This document shows positions 11,799-23,493 of a stretch of DNA of 64,000 bases, one piece after another. The stretch's first letter is position 1. Each line of letters starts with the position of its first letter. The notes beneath the pieces were generated by a model. It was not told the DNA's origin. It saw only the letters and a list, made by a program, of their open reading frames with translations, and made no database searches. The stretch is from the NCBI RefSeq assembly GCF_000313135.1, contig NW_004457431.1, positions 236,935 through 300,934 of the forward strand, written 5' to 3'. The translations under genes were made by a program, and so were the position numbers. The stretch is from Acanthamoeba castellanii str. Neff (lineage: Eukaryota > Discosea > Longamoebia > Acanthamoebidae).

Positions 11799-14278
11799 AT
11801 GGAAGGGGGCGGTGTCGAGATGGACGGGGCTGGAGGACTGGTGAACACGTACACGCTGGACGATACGCTGGCCAAGTTGAAGCTGCAGCATCACCAAGAA
11901 GCAGGCGAGGGGAAGAGGCAGGCCGAGGCGGTCAATAAGATTGATTTGTGCAAGCAGTTTCTGGGGCCTGAGGGCGCCCAGACGCTGGCCGATGCCCTCA
12001 CCCGCGCCTCCCTCCACGGCGATGCACCCCCAACGCCACTGGCCTCCGCTCGCAGCGTCCTCCTCGGTGCGGACGAGGTACGTTCGCTTCCATATATTAT
12101 TCTTATTTATTCGATTGTATTCTTATTTTATTTAAAATAAATAAATAATAAATAATAAATAAATACAGAAGCTCTGCTGACCTGTGGAGGGGCCAGATCG
12201 GACCGGAGGGAGCGATGGCGATCGCGGCGATGCTGCACCATAACAAGACCCTGCGCACCGTGTTTCTGGGCTGCAACGACATTGGGCCGAAAGGCGCGGC
12301 GGCGTTGGCCGACTCGCTCAAGGAGAACAAGACCGTGGAGGGTTCGTGCGTGGTCTGCAGTGTGGCTTGCCAGATCTCTTGTCTGGGTATGACTGACCGT
12401 GTGTGTGTCGTGTGTCGTGTGTCGTGTGTCGTGTGTCGTGTGTTTCCACATAGCGCTGTGGCTCAAGCGGAACTCGATCGGGCCGGAGGGAGCCAAGTCG
12501 CTCGCTCGCGTATTGGCCGGCGACAACGACGCCCTGCTCCTGCTCGACCTTGTCTTCAACAAGATCGGACCCGAGGGCGGTCAACACCTGGCCCGCCTCC
12601 TGTATGCCGGCTCCCGTCAACGCACACGCACACGCACACGCACATAGCACACACCACCGCACTAACGGTCGGAGCGCCCAGGGAGGACGAGCGGTGCAGG
12701 CTGGAGGTGCTCTTCCTGGGCGGCAACGCGCTTGGACCGGCCGGCTCTGCCAGGCTTGCCCACAGCCTGGAGCACAATCGCGTCCTGCAAGGTACGCACT
12801 TTGCGCGGTGCGCGGTGGTGGTGATGCGCATGAGCTCAACAACCAACAACAACACCAACCAACAACCAACAACAACACCACCAACCGTGCGACAGAGCTG
12901 TACCTGGACGTCAACGACATGGGCGATGAGGGGGCGGCCGCCTTTGCTCGTGTGCTCGCCACCAACTCCACACTGCGGTACCTTAACCCCCCTCCTCCTC
13001 CAATAATGCGTCACACTATTTCTCACACTTTCCCCACCACTCGCGACTATAGCGCGCTGACGCTTGCGAGCAACGACATCGGAGACGATGGCGCGGCGGC
13101 CTTGGCCGAAGCGCTCATCAGCAACCCCAACTCGGCCCTCCAGATGTACGCTTCATTCCCTTCTCCCCCCCCCCTCTCTAATTGAGCTGACCGACGACTC
13201 ACCGGCTGCGGCTGCGGCGCGCACAAGGCTCAACCTGGGCTACCAGAAGAGCACGGTGGTGATGGGCGGCCGACCCAACCGGATCGGCGATGCGGGCGTG
13301 GCGGCCCTGGCGCGCATGCTGGCGACCAACCGCACGCTGGTGGCGCTCAACCTCAACAAGAACCAGGTCACGCGGGTCGGAGCCAGGGCGCTGGGCCGCG
13401 CGCTCGCCTCCAACCGCAGCCTGCGCGTGCTCGAGCTCAGGGCCAACTACCAGCTCGGCGACGACGGCGTCGTGGACCTGCTCGACGCCATGGCGACGAA
13501 CGACACGCTGGCCGCGCTCGACCTGGTCGGGTGCCAAGTGGGCCTCGTCGGGCTGCGGCGGCTCCTGCGCCATGTCGAGACGCACCCCAGCCTGATCAGC
13601 GTTCACCTCGGCGGCTGGAAGACGCGCCAGGCCGACGACGACGATGGCGGTGATGAGAGCAACGAGGACGACGGCTCGGCGCACGACGTGGCGCGCCGTG
13701 TCATGGAGCAGGTCAAGGCCAACCGCGACAGGCACGGCCACTCTGCGCAGCAGCTGTTCAACAGCGTCGGGCGCTGCTACGGCGGCAAGAGGGTCGAGAC
13801 GTGGCTGGATGACATCCGCAGCATCTACCGCGTACCCAAGACGGACCACACCGACGGCGACGCCGACGCACAACCCAAGCCGACGGCGAAGAAAGAGGTC
13901 AAGAAGAAGAAGGTGTGGGCGAAGGTGAACAACAACAGCAAGCCGAAAGCGACCACTCCTTCGACGACGACGGACACCACACCGGCTGGTGCGGCTGGTG
14001 CGGCTGGCGCGACGGTCAAGCCAGGCCTGCGGCTGTCGGTCGAGAGCTGCCTGCGCACGCGGCTGCTCAACCAGTTGCGCCACAACCAGCAACTCGCCGC
14101 GCGCTTGGCCGTCGAGGAGGACAAGAACGACATCACGGGAAGCGACGCGTCGTTTGCGTGGGCCAAGGCCCTCCCTGGCGACGGCCTTCGCGCGGCCCTG
14201 CAGCAAGCAATGGCCCAGGGCAAGCGACTCGAGGCCCATCCAACTGTGACGGGAGAGGAGGGCGAACCGCGTCTGTAG
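11799..14278 (+). CDS. Leucine-rich repeat protein (ribonuclease-inhibitor type)
   Basis: An intracellular LRR scaffold without a recognised catalytic domain. Exon 1 (from 11799) ends near 12076. Each following exon encodes about one RI-type repeat of 28 residues with the pattern L-x-x-N-x-I-G-x-x-G-A: VFLGCNDIGPKGAAALADSL, LWLKRNSIGPEGAKSLARVL, LFLGGNALGPAGSARL, LYLDVNDMGDEGAAAFARVL, LTLASNDIGDDGAAALAEAL, RIGDAGVAALARMLATNRTL and LNLNKNQVTRVGARALGRAL. Exon boundaries coincide with repeat boundaries, which suggests growth by exon duplication. After the repeats come an Asp/Glu-rich stretch, a basic linker KKEVKKKKVWAKVNNN, an Ala/Gly/Thr linker and a charged C-terminal helix. Several introns are made of simple repeats. 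The specific partner cannot be inferred. Confidence 0.85.
12399..12443 (+). repeat. TGTGTCG microsatellite in an LRR-gene intron
   Basis: Six or so tandem copies of a GTGTCGT heptamer, entirely inside the intron between two repeat-encoding exons. The next introns of the same gene contain CACACG and ACAACACC simple repeats. Confidence 0.85.
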
Positions 14279-14383
14279 AAGTTATGGCAAAAGAACAACC
14301 TTTGCATTGTTACTGTGGTGCCACGCCCTACGCTGTACATCGTGTAATCCACCACAGGTCTGTCTTGCCTCCTCCTCCAACGC

Positions 14384-15706
14384 TCACGAGAGCACTACGG
14401 GGATGTAGTACGTGAGGTACAGGTCCTGCAGAGGCGTGGACTCGATAAGTTAGGGCACTGGCGCACGGCGCGAGGAATAAATGATGATGAAGTGGTGAAG
14501 TGGTGCGCGTACCTCGAGCAGGACGTGAAGCACGAGGGCAGTGTTTTCGATGATACACAGGATCACGTTGGTGGGACTCACTTGGTAGCTGTACAGGAAA
14601 CGGTTGAACTTCTTGATGTCCACCTTCACCTCCGCCGTCTTGTCCTGGTCTCTCCGCGGCGGACTGCGACCCTCTGCACGTGCGCGTGGTCGTGAGCGCA
14701 CTCTCGCGAGGGTATGGCCGGCTAAAGCAAGGCTTGGGCATACCAATCTGAGGATGGTCGAGGTTGGTGTAGAAGGTGGCGACCGAGACCATGTCGGTCT
14801 CCACCTTGAGCGTCAACTCGCCGGCCATGTTGGCTGTGATGATGAAATAGTCGTGGATGTTCTTCATCCGGTCGATGACGTTTCGCAGCAGCTTCAGCGG
14901 CGGCATCATGATCCACACCTGGGCGAAAAACCAACGTGCAACGGAAGCTCAGCCGGCGCAGAAACGAAAGAAAAGAAGAGAGTAGTAGACGCACCTCAGG
15001 ATCGGGAAGGTGAGGTTCCTGGAACTGGGCCAGCTGTGAGGCCGATAGGAGCTTGACAGGTATGTCCTGCAACACAGTCATCATCTGATGGCTCTGCAAG
15101 CAGAAGATGAAGAAGAAGACGCAGACAAGTGAGGACTCAGAAGAGACTCAGGGAAGAGCGACGCAGATACGTACTTGCTGGATCTCGATAAGAATGCTGA
15201 GGTAGGGGATGTTCTGCTTCTTTGTCAGCTTCATGGTGATGTCCGTCGCCAGCTGGCCTGCACGATGGGAAGCGGGTAAGGCCAAATAAAAAGAAGAATC
15301 AAAATAATAATAATAATAATAAATATACCAGACTTGAGGCCGCGTAGAACGTTGTCCAGGCTCAACTCGAAGGCGATTTCGTTGTTGTTCTTGCTCTCAA
15401 TTCGATAGTCGTCGAAGAGAGTGGCCTGCAAGCTTGCGATCAGAAAAATCAAAATATTGAATGAAACATGTAATGGCGTACCGCGTTGACACCCGACCAC
15501 ACTTGCACTCCATCGGTGATGTCCGAAGTAAGGATAAACTCCACCTTCTTGGGGGTGAGGTGCACGACGCACGTCTTCCCAATCTTATCGAGCGTCTGGA
15601 TGAGCTCTGCAAATTTTTGCGTCAAAAGCTGTCTGGCAAGAATTCAACATTCGGTTTACATACTAATGAGAAGATTAACGTTGATCAGCTTGGAGACGAA
15701 GCGCAT
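14384..15706 (-). CDS. HUS1: HUS1, checkpoint clamp subunit
   Basis: Subunit of the 9-1-1 (Rad9-Hus1-Rad1) sliding clamp, which marks damaged DNA for ATR signalling. The start at 15706 gives MRFVSKLINVNLLI, matching the conserved HUS1 N-terminus. A short intron (donor GTATGT, acceptor TTTGCAG) keeps the frame into KLIQTLDKIGKTCVVHLTP and ILTSDITDGVQVWSGVN. Later exons give a PCNA-like second half: IMMPPLKLLRNVIDRMKN, FIITANMAGELTLKVETDM, VDIKKFNRFLYSYQVSP and a C-terminus DLYLTYYIPVVLS. Length and spacing fit one complete HUS1. It lies in tandem behind the OGFr-domain gene, 139 bp downstream of that stop. Confidence 0.92.
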
Positions 15707-15845
15707 CTTGGATCTTTCTGGCACTACTCGCCCAACGGTCAGTCGTCTCTTGAGATTTTGATTTTTTTTTCTCTCTTCTTGCTAAATTTAGCACCAATTC
15801 CTAGAAAAATTGTAATATATTTGAATTTATTGGAATATTTTAAAG

Positions 15846-17457
15846 TCATTTCTTCTTTGTCTTGGTGTTCTTCTTGCTTGCCTTTACAGGAGTCTTGGTG
15901 GCGGGCTTGCTTGCTGCGGGGTTCGGCCGGTGTTGCCTCTTGCCGACGATACGTGCGTCTTTGATTTCTTTCTTCTGGCGCTCCTTCTCGGCTCTCTGCT
16001 TCTTCCACAGCTCCCGCGCGTCATGCAACACGCGTTCCCTCTCCACAAATTCCCTGTACGCATCGGAATCTAGCGCGGCGTGAGCGTCGTGTGACGCATG
16101 TGTGCGTGAGTCGTGTGCTGAGTTGTGCAGTGACTTACCATTGGCCAGGTGAGTGAAGAAGATGGATTCTTGGCGGTCCTGAGGCCCTCGCTCCTTGGTT
16201 TTGGCTTTGTACACGGGGTCGTCTTCGTTCATCACCAGCGGCTCCCAGAACCGCGACATCGGAGCCTTGCTGTGCGGGATCTGCTTGTTCTCCTGCACGC
16301 GCGTCGTGCGTCGGAAACCGTGGTTACGTTCCGACCCACTGCACGCATTCATCGCGCCAGCGACGCTGCGTACCATGATCTCTTTGCGGAAGTGGAGGAA
16401 CAGCGGCTTCTTGTACCGACCGAAGCCCAGCTGGCCCAGGCTGGCCAAGATTCGACCTACCAGAGGGTACATGTATATTCAATCCAGCATCAAATAACAT
16501 GAAGGAGGTGGTGGACGTACTGATCCTGAGGTTGTTGTGTGTCAGGATGTTCATGTTCTTGTAGCGCTCCTGCCACTCCTCAGTGCGCGCCACTTCGCCG
16601 GTCTCCACGTTGACCAGTTTCAGGCCGTAGAAGTTCAGCATCAACCTGCCAGCCCCGTGGATCAGCGCGAGCGTGCGCATGTGTGCGCACTCGCGTGTGA
16701 AAAGGAGTGAAGAGCGCACTTGTAGGAGAGAAGAACGCGGAAGGCACAGCCCGTGTCCTGGCGAATAAGCGCGGCCTCATCCTGATCGGTACGCATTAGC
16801 AAAGACCAGCGGACCAAGCTGTGGCGCGTGTACGTACATAGGTCAGCGCCTCGGAGCTGCCGTTGGTACCACCACTCTCAAATCGGGGGAAGAGCCACTG
16901 AATGTAGCTGCAGCGGGGTCAATGCTCACCAGGCGATATGAAAAGGGTCACACTGAACCCCCAATGATATGGAAGCAGGCGTACCCGTGATGACTCTCGA
17001 GAAGACGATAGTTGTAGTACCACTTTTCGTGAATGTTGTCCACGTAATCTCCATCTGTGAGCGGGGGAGGGGCTAAGAGCGTGCTCACACTCACACGTCC
17101 TTCACACACCCGGGTACCAGGCACGCTGGCGAGACCGTTGGTGTAGAACACATAGTTGAGCAATTGCCAGCTGTGGCGGACGTTGGTGCGCTGCTTGTGG
17201 TCGAGACCTCCTCTGCCTCCTCTTCCCCCTGCCACGAACCAAAGGAGTCACCACGTAAGATAGGGTCCAATATTAAATAACAATAATAATAATAATAAGA
17301 AAAAGAACACGTAAGACAGAAAAAAACAAAAAAAAAAACAGGAACGCACTCGAGCGCGGAGGATGGCCTGCACTCGCTGCACATGCTCCCTAGTCGTTGT
17401 GCCTCGGCCGTTCGAACGACCTTGCGAGCCCGCAGTTTCATCTGCTGGTGCGTCCAT
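15846..17457 (-). CDS. Opioid growth factor receptor (OGFr)-domain protein
   Basis: Contains the conserved OGFr region; its molecular function outside animals is unknown. The start at 17457 gives MDAPADETAGSQGRSNGRG, a low-complexity leader. Spliced exons then give VRHSWQLLNYVFYTNG, DNIHEKWYYNYRLLESHHG, YIQWLFPRFESGG, FRVLLSYKLMLNFYGLKLVN, MNILTHNNLRISRILASLGQ and FGRYKKPLFLHF. This is the expected order for the family, including the HNNLRITRIL-type signature. The C-terminal part is highly charged (KKQRAEKERQKKEIKDARIV) and ends in a Lys-rich tail, TPVKASKKNTKTKKK, which is probably nuclear. At least seven introns are seen. Confidence 0.9.
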
Positions 17458-18023
17458 GGAGGCAAAATAAAAATGATAAAAAAAGACAAGAAAAGCCATC
17501 ATAGAAAATCACTCCTGGTGGTTCTCTGAAGCTATTCCAGACTTTTACCTCGTTCAGCACGCCAGGTTGCTCACATCAGCTTGATCAGGTCCTGTAGTGC
17601 AACTTACCACGCGCGCCATTGGTCGATCCCAGCCTATCTGAGCCTCGTCCGGCTGCCAAGTCATCTTTTCCGCTGGGATCCCAGCTGGTTCTCTTGTTTT
17701 GGAGTTTCGGCCGAAAAAAGCGCCTCTCCTCCCCGACTTTCCACGAGCAGGAGAGGGAATCGAGGAAATCACCCCGAAGGAACAGTGTCAGTTGGCAGAT
17801 CGACCCTCATTCAAACTCAAGCAAGCTCCGGAAGCACCTTTAAAAAGTGTTCGCCGACAGCCACCCAACTTTTTTATTTTCTCCCCCGCGACACAACACC
17901 CTCGACCCCACCACACCGCAGTACAGTACTCTCTGCCAATAAACTGGCTTACCACTACCACACTCCAGCGAACATCACGCAATTCTTCAACCAACCACTA
18001 AACAGCAACACTTGCCAACAACC
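17458..18023. promoter_or_regulatory. divergent intergenic region
   Basis: About 570 bp between the OGFr-domain gene (minus) and the alpha/beta hydrolase (plus), so it holds both promoters. The half next to the hydrolase start (about 17860-18020) is C/A-rich and nearly free of G, typical of a transcribed 5' leader. An open plus-strand frame across it shows no protein-like composition. Confidence 0.5.
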
Positions 18024-18812
18024 ATGAACGTGGAGCTCGGAAGAAACAGACTGCGCGGCATCCTGCACCTGCCCAGCCCAACGGCCGCTGCCAGATTCGC
18101 AAGCGGAGTGCTGATGGTTGCCGGCGCCGGCGGCGGGCTGCAGGGTCCGTCCGGCATCTACACCACGCTCAGCCGCAAGCTGCAGAAGAGCGGCGTGCTC
18201 GCGCTACGGCTCGACTACCGCCGGCCCAACCAACTCTCCATGTGCGTCGATGACGTCCACGACGCCATTCGCGAGCTCAACACCCAGTACGGCGTCGAGC
18301 GAGTCGTCCTCGTTGGTATGTTGGCTCACCCCCCCCCCTCTATTGTACCCTTACAACTCACCGACGTCACTATTCTAGGCTGGTCTTTTGGCGGTGCGGT
18401 GGTAATCACTGCCGGCGCGCAGAGCGACAAGGTGATCGGCGTGAGCACGGTGGCGTCGCAGACCTACGGCACGGACGCGGTGGGCGACCTCGCGCCGCGC
18501 TCACTGCTGCTGCTGCACGGGACCGCGGACACCTGCCTCAGCGCCAACTGCTCGAAACAGCTCTACCGGCGGGCCAAGGAGCCCCGGAAAATCATCCTGT
18601 TCGAGGGCGACGACCACAGCCTCTCGCGCCACTACGACAAGGCCGAGAGCGCGATCTACGACTTCTCCATCAGCCTGTTCAACTCGTGGGGCCGCGAAGG
18701 CGAGCAGCAGCAGCAAGAGGAAGCAGCTTCCGCGACCACTTCATCATCAAGCGGCAGCACCGAGAAGAAGCGAAAGCACTCGCTCGGGGGAGGTAATGCG
18801 GGCATCATCTAA
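18024..18812 (+). CDS. Alpha/beta hydrolase
   Basis: Serine hydrolase of unknown substrate, probably cytosolic because there is no signal peptide. The start at 18024 follows a clean leader. Residue order: a strand and oxyanion loop VLMVAGAGGGLQGPSG, then LALRLDYRRPNQLS, then the nucleophile elbow GWSFGG, formed exactly across an intron (about 18315-18379). LLLLHGTADTCLS carries the acid and EGDDHSLSRHYD the catalytic His. About 240 residues in total, of which the last 40 are a Gln/Ser/Lys-rich tail (SGSTEKKRKHS). The compact form resembles the KANL3/dienelactone-hydrolase-like group, but I cannot assign a substrate. Confidence 0.85.
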   Translation: MNVELGRNRLRGILHLPSPTAAARFASGVLMVAGAGGGLQGPSGIYTTLSRKLQKSGVLALRLDYRRPNQLSMCVDDVHDAIRELNTQYGVERVVLVGMLAHPPPSIVPLQLTDVTILGWSFGGAVVITAGAQSDKVIGVSTVASQTYGTDAVGDLAPRSLLLLHGTADTCLSANCSKQLYRRAKEPRKIILFEGDDHSLSRHYDKAESAIYDFSISLFNSWGREGEQQQQEEAASATTSSSSGSTEKKRKHSLGGGNAGII

Positions 18813-18842
18813 TGGAAGGGAAGAGGAGGTGATGAGGGTGGG

Positions 18843-19240
18843 ATGTGCGCTGAGTGTCAATCGCGTCAGAACATCGAGCGCCTTAGACACCATCAAGGTG
18901 GAGGAATCGGAGAGCTATCAGTCTTCGTGACCCTAACTTACTTTTTCTCTTTTGTTCTTCTCTTCACCAATGACACCGCAGGCTCCAGCATGACATCCGG
19001 CGTTACGTTCGTCTCCCAAAACAAGAAACCGGTGAAGATCGGGTCGCTTTTGGGCAGTTTGCTCGGGCGAAAGAGAAGAGGGTGCGTGCCAACTCTTCTC
19101 TCCTTGGTGTTGTCGTTCGTGTGGTTCGCTCATCATTCATCCGTTCGCCCAACAACAGGTGCAGCGTGCTCCACATGGGGACGAGCCCCTTGCTTTACCA
19201 GCGGGACCAGCCAGTTCTGACGGACGACGTCGTGCGATAG
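18843..19240 (+). CDS. Small protein of about 78 residues, unknown
   Basis: Three short exons join in frame. 18843-18897 gives MCAECQSRQNIERLRHHQ. An exon from 18982 gives MTSGVTFVSQNKKPVKIGSL and LGSLLGRKRRG. The last exon ends at 19240 with LLYQRDQPVLTDDVVR. The donors GTGGAG and GTGCGT and the acceptors CCGCAG and CAACAG are normal for this genome. The first intron (18898-18981) is 84 bp, contains no in-frame stop and ends in a pyrimidine tract, so translation could also pass through it. Basic and Gly/Ser/Leu-rich, with no domain recognised. It starts 30 bp after the hydrolase stop on the same strand, so part of this could be hydrolase 3' UTR. Confidence 0.5.
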
Positions 19241-19384
19241 TCGCAAACATTGAAACATATTCGAGATCATCACCACCAGCAGAGAACTACTATGTAAGTG
19301 TAGCAACATGCAGACGCGTGTAAACATAAAGAGACGGTAATCGCCATACGGACGAGTCACAACTAAAGAGGGAGAGAGAGGGGG

Positions 19385-21340
19385 TCACTGGCTCTTCTCG
19401 GCGTCGTCGCCAATGTTGATCGCCTGCTGGAGTGCAAGGGAACCGCGCCTGAGCCGGGCAATACGTTCCGTTCCTCTTTCGAGGCTCTCCATGTATCTAG
19501 AAGAAGAGGGATGTGGGAGTGAGACAGTGCGTCACGCATAACCACACACACACACCACACACACACACCACACAGAGCAAGCAGCCAACGCGCAAGTATG
19601 TGTGGATGGTGCACCTGGTGCTGAAGACTTCAAAGTAGTAGTTGGCGCCGTTCCACGCCGACAAAATGCACATGCCCGCTGAGCCGAGACGGAAGAGAGT
19701 AAGTAGAGCAGGTTGATGCAAGGGAGAGCCTCCATCGGAGAGGGTGTTGTACCGATGAGGATCGTGTGCGCCCAGAAGTATCTGAGGAAGAGCACCGAGG
19801 GCAGCATTGTCACAATCGTGTAGAGCAGCTGGTAGCCTGCATACATACGCGCTCGCGTGAGTACTGGGCGCATTTGTTTGCTCCGAGACCACTGAAAACA
19901 CGAGCGTGAGAGGCGCGCCAACCAACAAATGCGGCGAGCCTCCGATTGGGGCTGGCCTTCTTGATGAGCTTGCCGATGCCGCCCTTGTCCATGCTGCTGA
20001 ACCAACGGAACGTGGTTTGGTAGTCCTGCTCTTCAACTTTCTTGGCCGAGATGACTGAACAAGCGAACGAGTGGGAGCGCACTCACGTGATCAGTCTTAT
20101 CAATTGATACGCGAAGGTCAAGAGCCGCACAGAATGGTGCCTACCTTGGACCTTGATCAGGTAGAGCACTTGCCAAATCAGATAGGGAATGATGGGCAGG
20201 AAGACCATCTGAGTGAAGGTGGCGTCCTTCCCACGAAGTGTCTCATACGTGGCAAGACTGTCGCACACACCCCGGCAACTAGTGAGTTGTTGCACGCACG
20301 CACACGAGTCGGGCTCGAGGGAGTCGTAGACGCACCTGTCGGGGTCTTCGTCGAGCCATCTTAGAGCGTAGAGCAGGATGTTGGGCGTGAGATGAATGAA
20401 CAGGGACGTGGTTTTGTCGAGCGAGTGGAAGACGAGACTGTTCCGCCACGCCAGCACCGACCACGCCAATGGGCCTGATGACAACGAAAGAGTGTGAGGG
20501 CAATACAGATGATGAACCGGTTGTGGCCAATGATCGAAGAGGACGAGGAGTTACCGGTGCAGAAGGCAAAGCAGATGATAAACATAGTCTCGCTCTTCGG
20601 GAAGAAGTGAAGGTACAGCAGGACGAGGATGTTCGCGTAGTAGCAGAAGTCGAACAGGAAGTAGTGGTACTTCTTGCCTCTGCGAGAAGGAGAATCAGCG
20701 GTTCGGTCGTGCGCGTGAAGATGTGGCCAAACGGCGAAGCTGGGCTGATACGTACTTGAAGACATACCAACGGATGGTGAGCAGGAGAAACGCCTTCAGC
20801 GTGTAGTAGATGGGCACCCACTCGGGGTGACGACCCAACAGAAGGAACGTCAACGCCACATTGGTGACACCTGGGAGGGAGCGTCGTCGCTGCACGTGAG
20901 AGGCCGCACAACCAAGCAAGGCCCGGTACGAGAAAGAGGAGAAAGAACGAAAGCGAAAAGGAAAGCGAAAGACAAAGAACGAAGTGAAAAGAAGGGCTAA
21001 GAAGAGAGAAGTGTGCGGTACCGGCGACGAAGGAGAACTTGTCTCGGGTCTTGATGAAGGGGGCGCGCTGCATGCCGTCCTTGACGCTCTTCAAGCGGGT
21101 CTCGAGTTTGTGCGCGAGCTTCTCGCGGTGGCTGTCCATCTTCTCCTTGAAACCGACAGGGAGAGACTGCAGGGCGTCGGCCAGCGCGTCGAGCTCCCGC
21201 ATCAGCGCCAGATTAGCGTCCACGAAGGCATCGTTGGTGTCCTCGCTGACGGTTGACGGATTCTCGTCGCGCAGCTCTTCTACCTGCTCACCCGCTCTTG
21301 AATCGTTGTGTTCGTGCTTATCGACCTTTTTGTGGTCCAT
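19385..21340 (-). CDS. GPC1: Glycerophosphocholine acyltransferase 1-like (DUF2838)
   Basis: Membrane acyltransferase that makes lysophosphatidylcholine from glycerophosphocholine and acyl-CoA in yeast and plants. The start at 21340 gives MDHKKVDKHEHND and a long soluble N-terminal helix (FKEKMDSHREKLAHKLETRL). Then come FSFVAG, LTFLLLGRHPEWVPIYYTLK, KYHYFLFDFCYYANILVLLY, PLAWSVLAWRNSLVFHSLDK and SLFIHLTPNILLYALRWLDE, which form the DUF2838 signature. Further spans are FLPIIPYLIWQVLYLIK, GYQLLYTIVTMLPSVLFLRY and WNGANYYFEVFSTR. It ends with a charged tail (LRRGSLALQQAINIGDDAEK). About eight membrane spans and nine exons. It is head-to-head with the next gene across 256 bp. Confidence 0.93.
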
Positions 21341-21596
21341 CTTGTGCAATCTTTACAGTACACGGCAGTGTGTGACGTGGCTCAAAGCAAATAACTGCCC
21401 ATGCCAAGAACTGGCCACCTGTGGGAGCTCATTGCCTGAACCGCGTGGATTCCCTTCACCTCTCCTTCTCTGCTTTCGTGCTTTGCATAGCGAACATTTC
21501 TCTCATCATTTCCTTTTCACTGCTTGGAGCCAAACAAAGCAGCTGCGACATCATCACACGAGCACTTGCTGATTCTGTGCAACAAACCTCACAACG
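21341..21596. promoter_or_regulatory. divergent promoter region
   Basis: 256 bp between the GPC1-like gene (minus) and the mitochondrial-type gene (plus). No TATA box is evident; a CT-rich stretch at about 21461-21530 may be the plus-strand 5' leader. Confidence 0.5.
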
Positions 21597-23284
21597 ATGC
21601 ACAGGGCACCCCTTCGTCTCGGGGCGAGCAGATCAGGTTTACACACGGCGCTGCATACGGCAAGCTTCGACACTGCATCGCAAATGCTCATTTCCAGGAA
21701 AATCGGCACCTCTGCATCGCGCACAGCAGCGTTATCCCACGCCCCCTCACTTCACGTTCCCTCCACTTGCCGCCTCCTCCTCACCTCCACTCGTCTGCCA
21801 CGGCAACAGCCCCTCTCCAAATCTCAAATCGCCATTTTGCCCTCTTCACGCGGCCGCGGATTCGCCAGCAGTCGGAACAACAAAGAGAATGAAGGCCCAT
21901 TCGTGAAGGATGCCGAAGGTGCAGGAAACGGCTCTCGACGAAGGGTGGAGGTCAATTTGGCCGAATCGGTGGATCAGGTGGCCATGGGCTACCTCAAGAA
22001 GTACGGTAGGAAGGTGGCCATCGATTGGCCCATCCAGGGCCTCAAGTATGGTGCCCTCGGAGCCCTCGCCATCGGTACGATCTTCATCTCCTGAATGCAG
22101 TGTAGTAGAGAGCATTCTACAACTGATCTTGTGGGCGACGTAATAGGCGGCGCCGGCTACATGGCGGCTTCGGCATTGGCACAGAAGGCGCGATCGCTGT
22201 TCGGTGGACGGGAGGTGGCCTCGTACGATCCATCAGCAGCAGCGGCCAAAAAGAAGGAGGGCAACTTCTTCTCACGTATGCTACAGAGCCACATCCAAGA
22301 AACACTGGCCCACGAGGTGTCACGCACCATGAGTCTCTTGGCTGCCATCAACCAGGCGTCGCGACTACGACACGGTACGACACGTGATAGCGAGCCTCTC
22401 TCTCTATCTCTCTCTCTACAGCGTTTCAGGTGCACTTTGCCCTTCTCACACCTGTGTTGTTTTCATTCGTGTCTCCCCCATTCAACATGATCGGGACAGA
22501 GATGGGAGGCGATGTGATGATCGATATGGAGAAGGCGATGGACAGAGGAGAGTATCTGAACCCGAAGATTGCCGACAAGCATCCACGGTTCGAGATGAAG
22601 ACCGTGCGGACATGGGAGTATGATGAACATTGGCTCGTCTCCGCGACCGGTACGCAGGCCTGCCCTATGCCCGTGTTGTGCCCAAGCATCTGCCGGCTAT
22701 TAATTCTGGCATGTGGTCTCGCCGTGAGCAGGTAGGCGAGCTCGCATCTGTGTGCAGGGGTACCTGGACGAGAAGGCCGACCTAGACCGAGAAGTAGAAG
22801 AGAAGGCGGAGAGGAGGCAACGAGCCAAGGAAAGGAAGAAGATGGGGCTCAAGCCCGAGGTGGAGACCGAGGGGGACAAGAACAAACAGGCGGAGAAGAC
22901 GTTCAACTGGCACTTCGTACACATCTCCGTCTTCTTCGACAACGACAGCCGACAGCTCATCCTGACGCACGATGGTATGAATGTCCTACACATCACTCAC
23001 CTGTAGTCCGATCGTCGTTTCTAGTGCTAACGTGTGATGTTCGTTCTTATGCAGCGGAAGCGGGGGAGGATCTGATCGTCCTGCCCGACGCCGAGTGGCC
23101 CGGCCAGGAGCGGTCCGGGCGTGGCGCTCCCCATGGGGCGAGCGCCGACGTGGATGACGCGTGGTCCGACGAAGAAGACGAGGACACCGACGCTCTGCGA
23201 CAGAGAAGACCCAAAGCGCCGCAGTTCATCGATGCCGAGGTCGTTCAGCCGAAGGCGGCCAACAAGAACAACAAGAAGCGGTGA
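21597..23284 (+). CDS. Unknown protein with probable mitochondrial presequence
   Basis: The start at 21597 gives MHRAPLRLGASRSGLHTALH, then about 70 residues rich in Arg, Ser and Leu with almost no acidic residues, ending GRGFASSRNNKENEG: a typical mitochondrial targeting peptide. Then MGYLKKYGRKVAIDWPIQGL and a hydrophobic stretch YGALGALAIG. Later exons encode SRMLQSHIQETLAHEVSR, MIDMEKAMDRGEYLNPKIAD, WEYDEHWLVSATG, a long charged helix (DREVEEKAERRQRAKERKKM), WHFVHISVFFDNDSRQLIL and an acidic tail ending KAANKNNKKR. The late globular segment might be a Tim44/NTF2-like fold, but this is a guess. The intron before 22729 appears to use an upstream AG, adding about nine residues. Confidence 0.7.
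22389..22423 (+). repeat. TCTC microsatellite in an intron
   Basis: A CT-repeat run in an intron of the mitochondrial-type gene, located before the acceptor where a pyrimidine tract is expected. Confidence 0.6.
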
Positions 23285-23493
23285 CGCAATCAACAAACGG
23301 AACGCAAAGAATGACGTGTTGCTTCTTTTTCTTTTTCTTTTTCTTTTTTCTGTTCATTCTACATCTCGGCGCACGGGCTGGAAGGTTCTTGCAAGTGGGC
23401 GCTCGCCCTCTGATCTTGATTCGACGTCGACGGGGTCGTCATCGCCTCTGCTTCGGTCGAGAGTGATATCTTCATCATCTTGGATTAATTTGC

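Noticed and set aside
13199..14239. 346-codon frame antisense to the LRR gene
   Set aside because: Mirror of the GC-rich LRR coding exon; no motifs, while the sense strand has regular LRRs.
17581..18001. Plus-strand frames before the hydrolase start
   Set aside because: C/A-rich leader-like sequence without motifs; the hydrolase begins cleanly at 18024.
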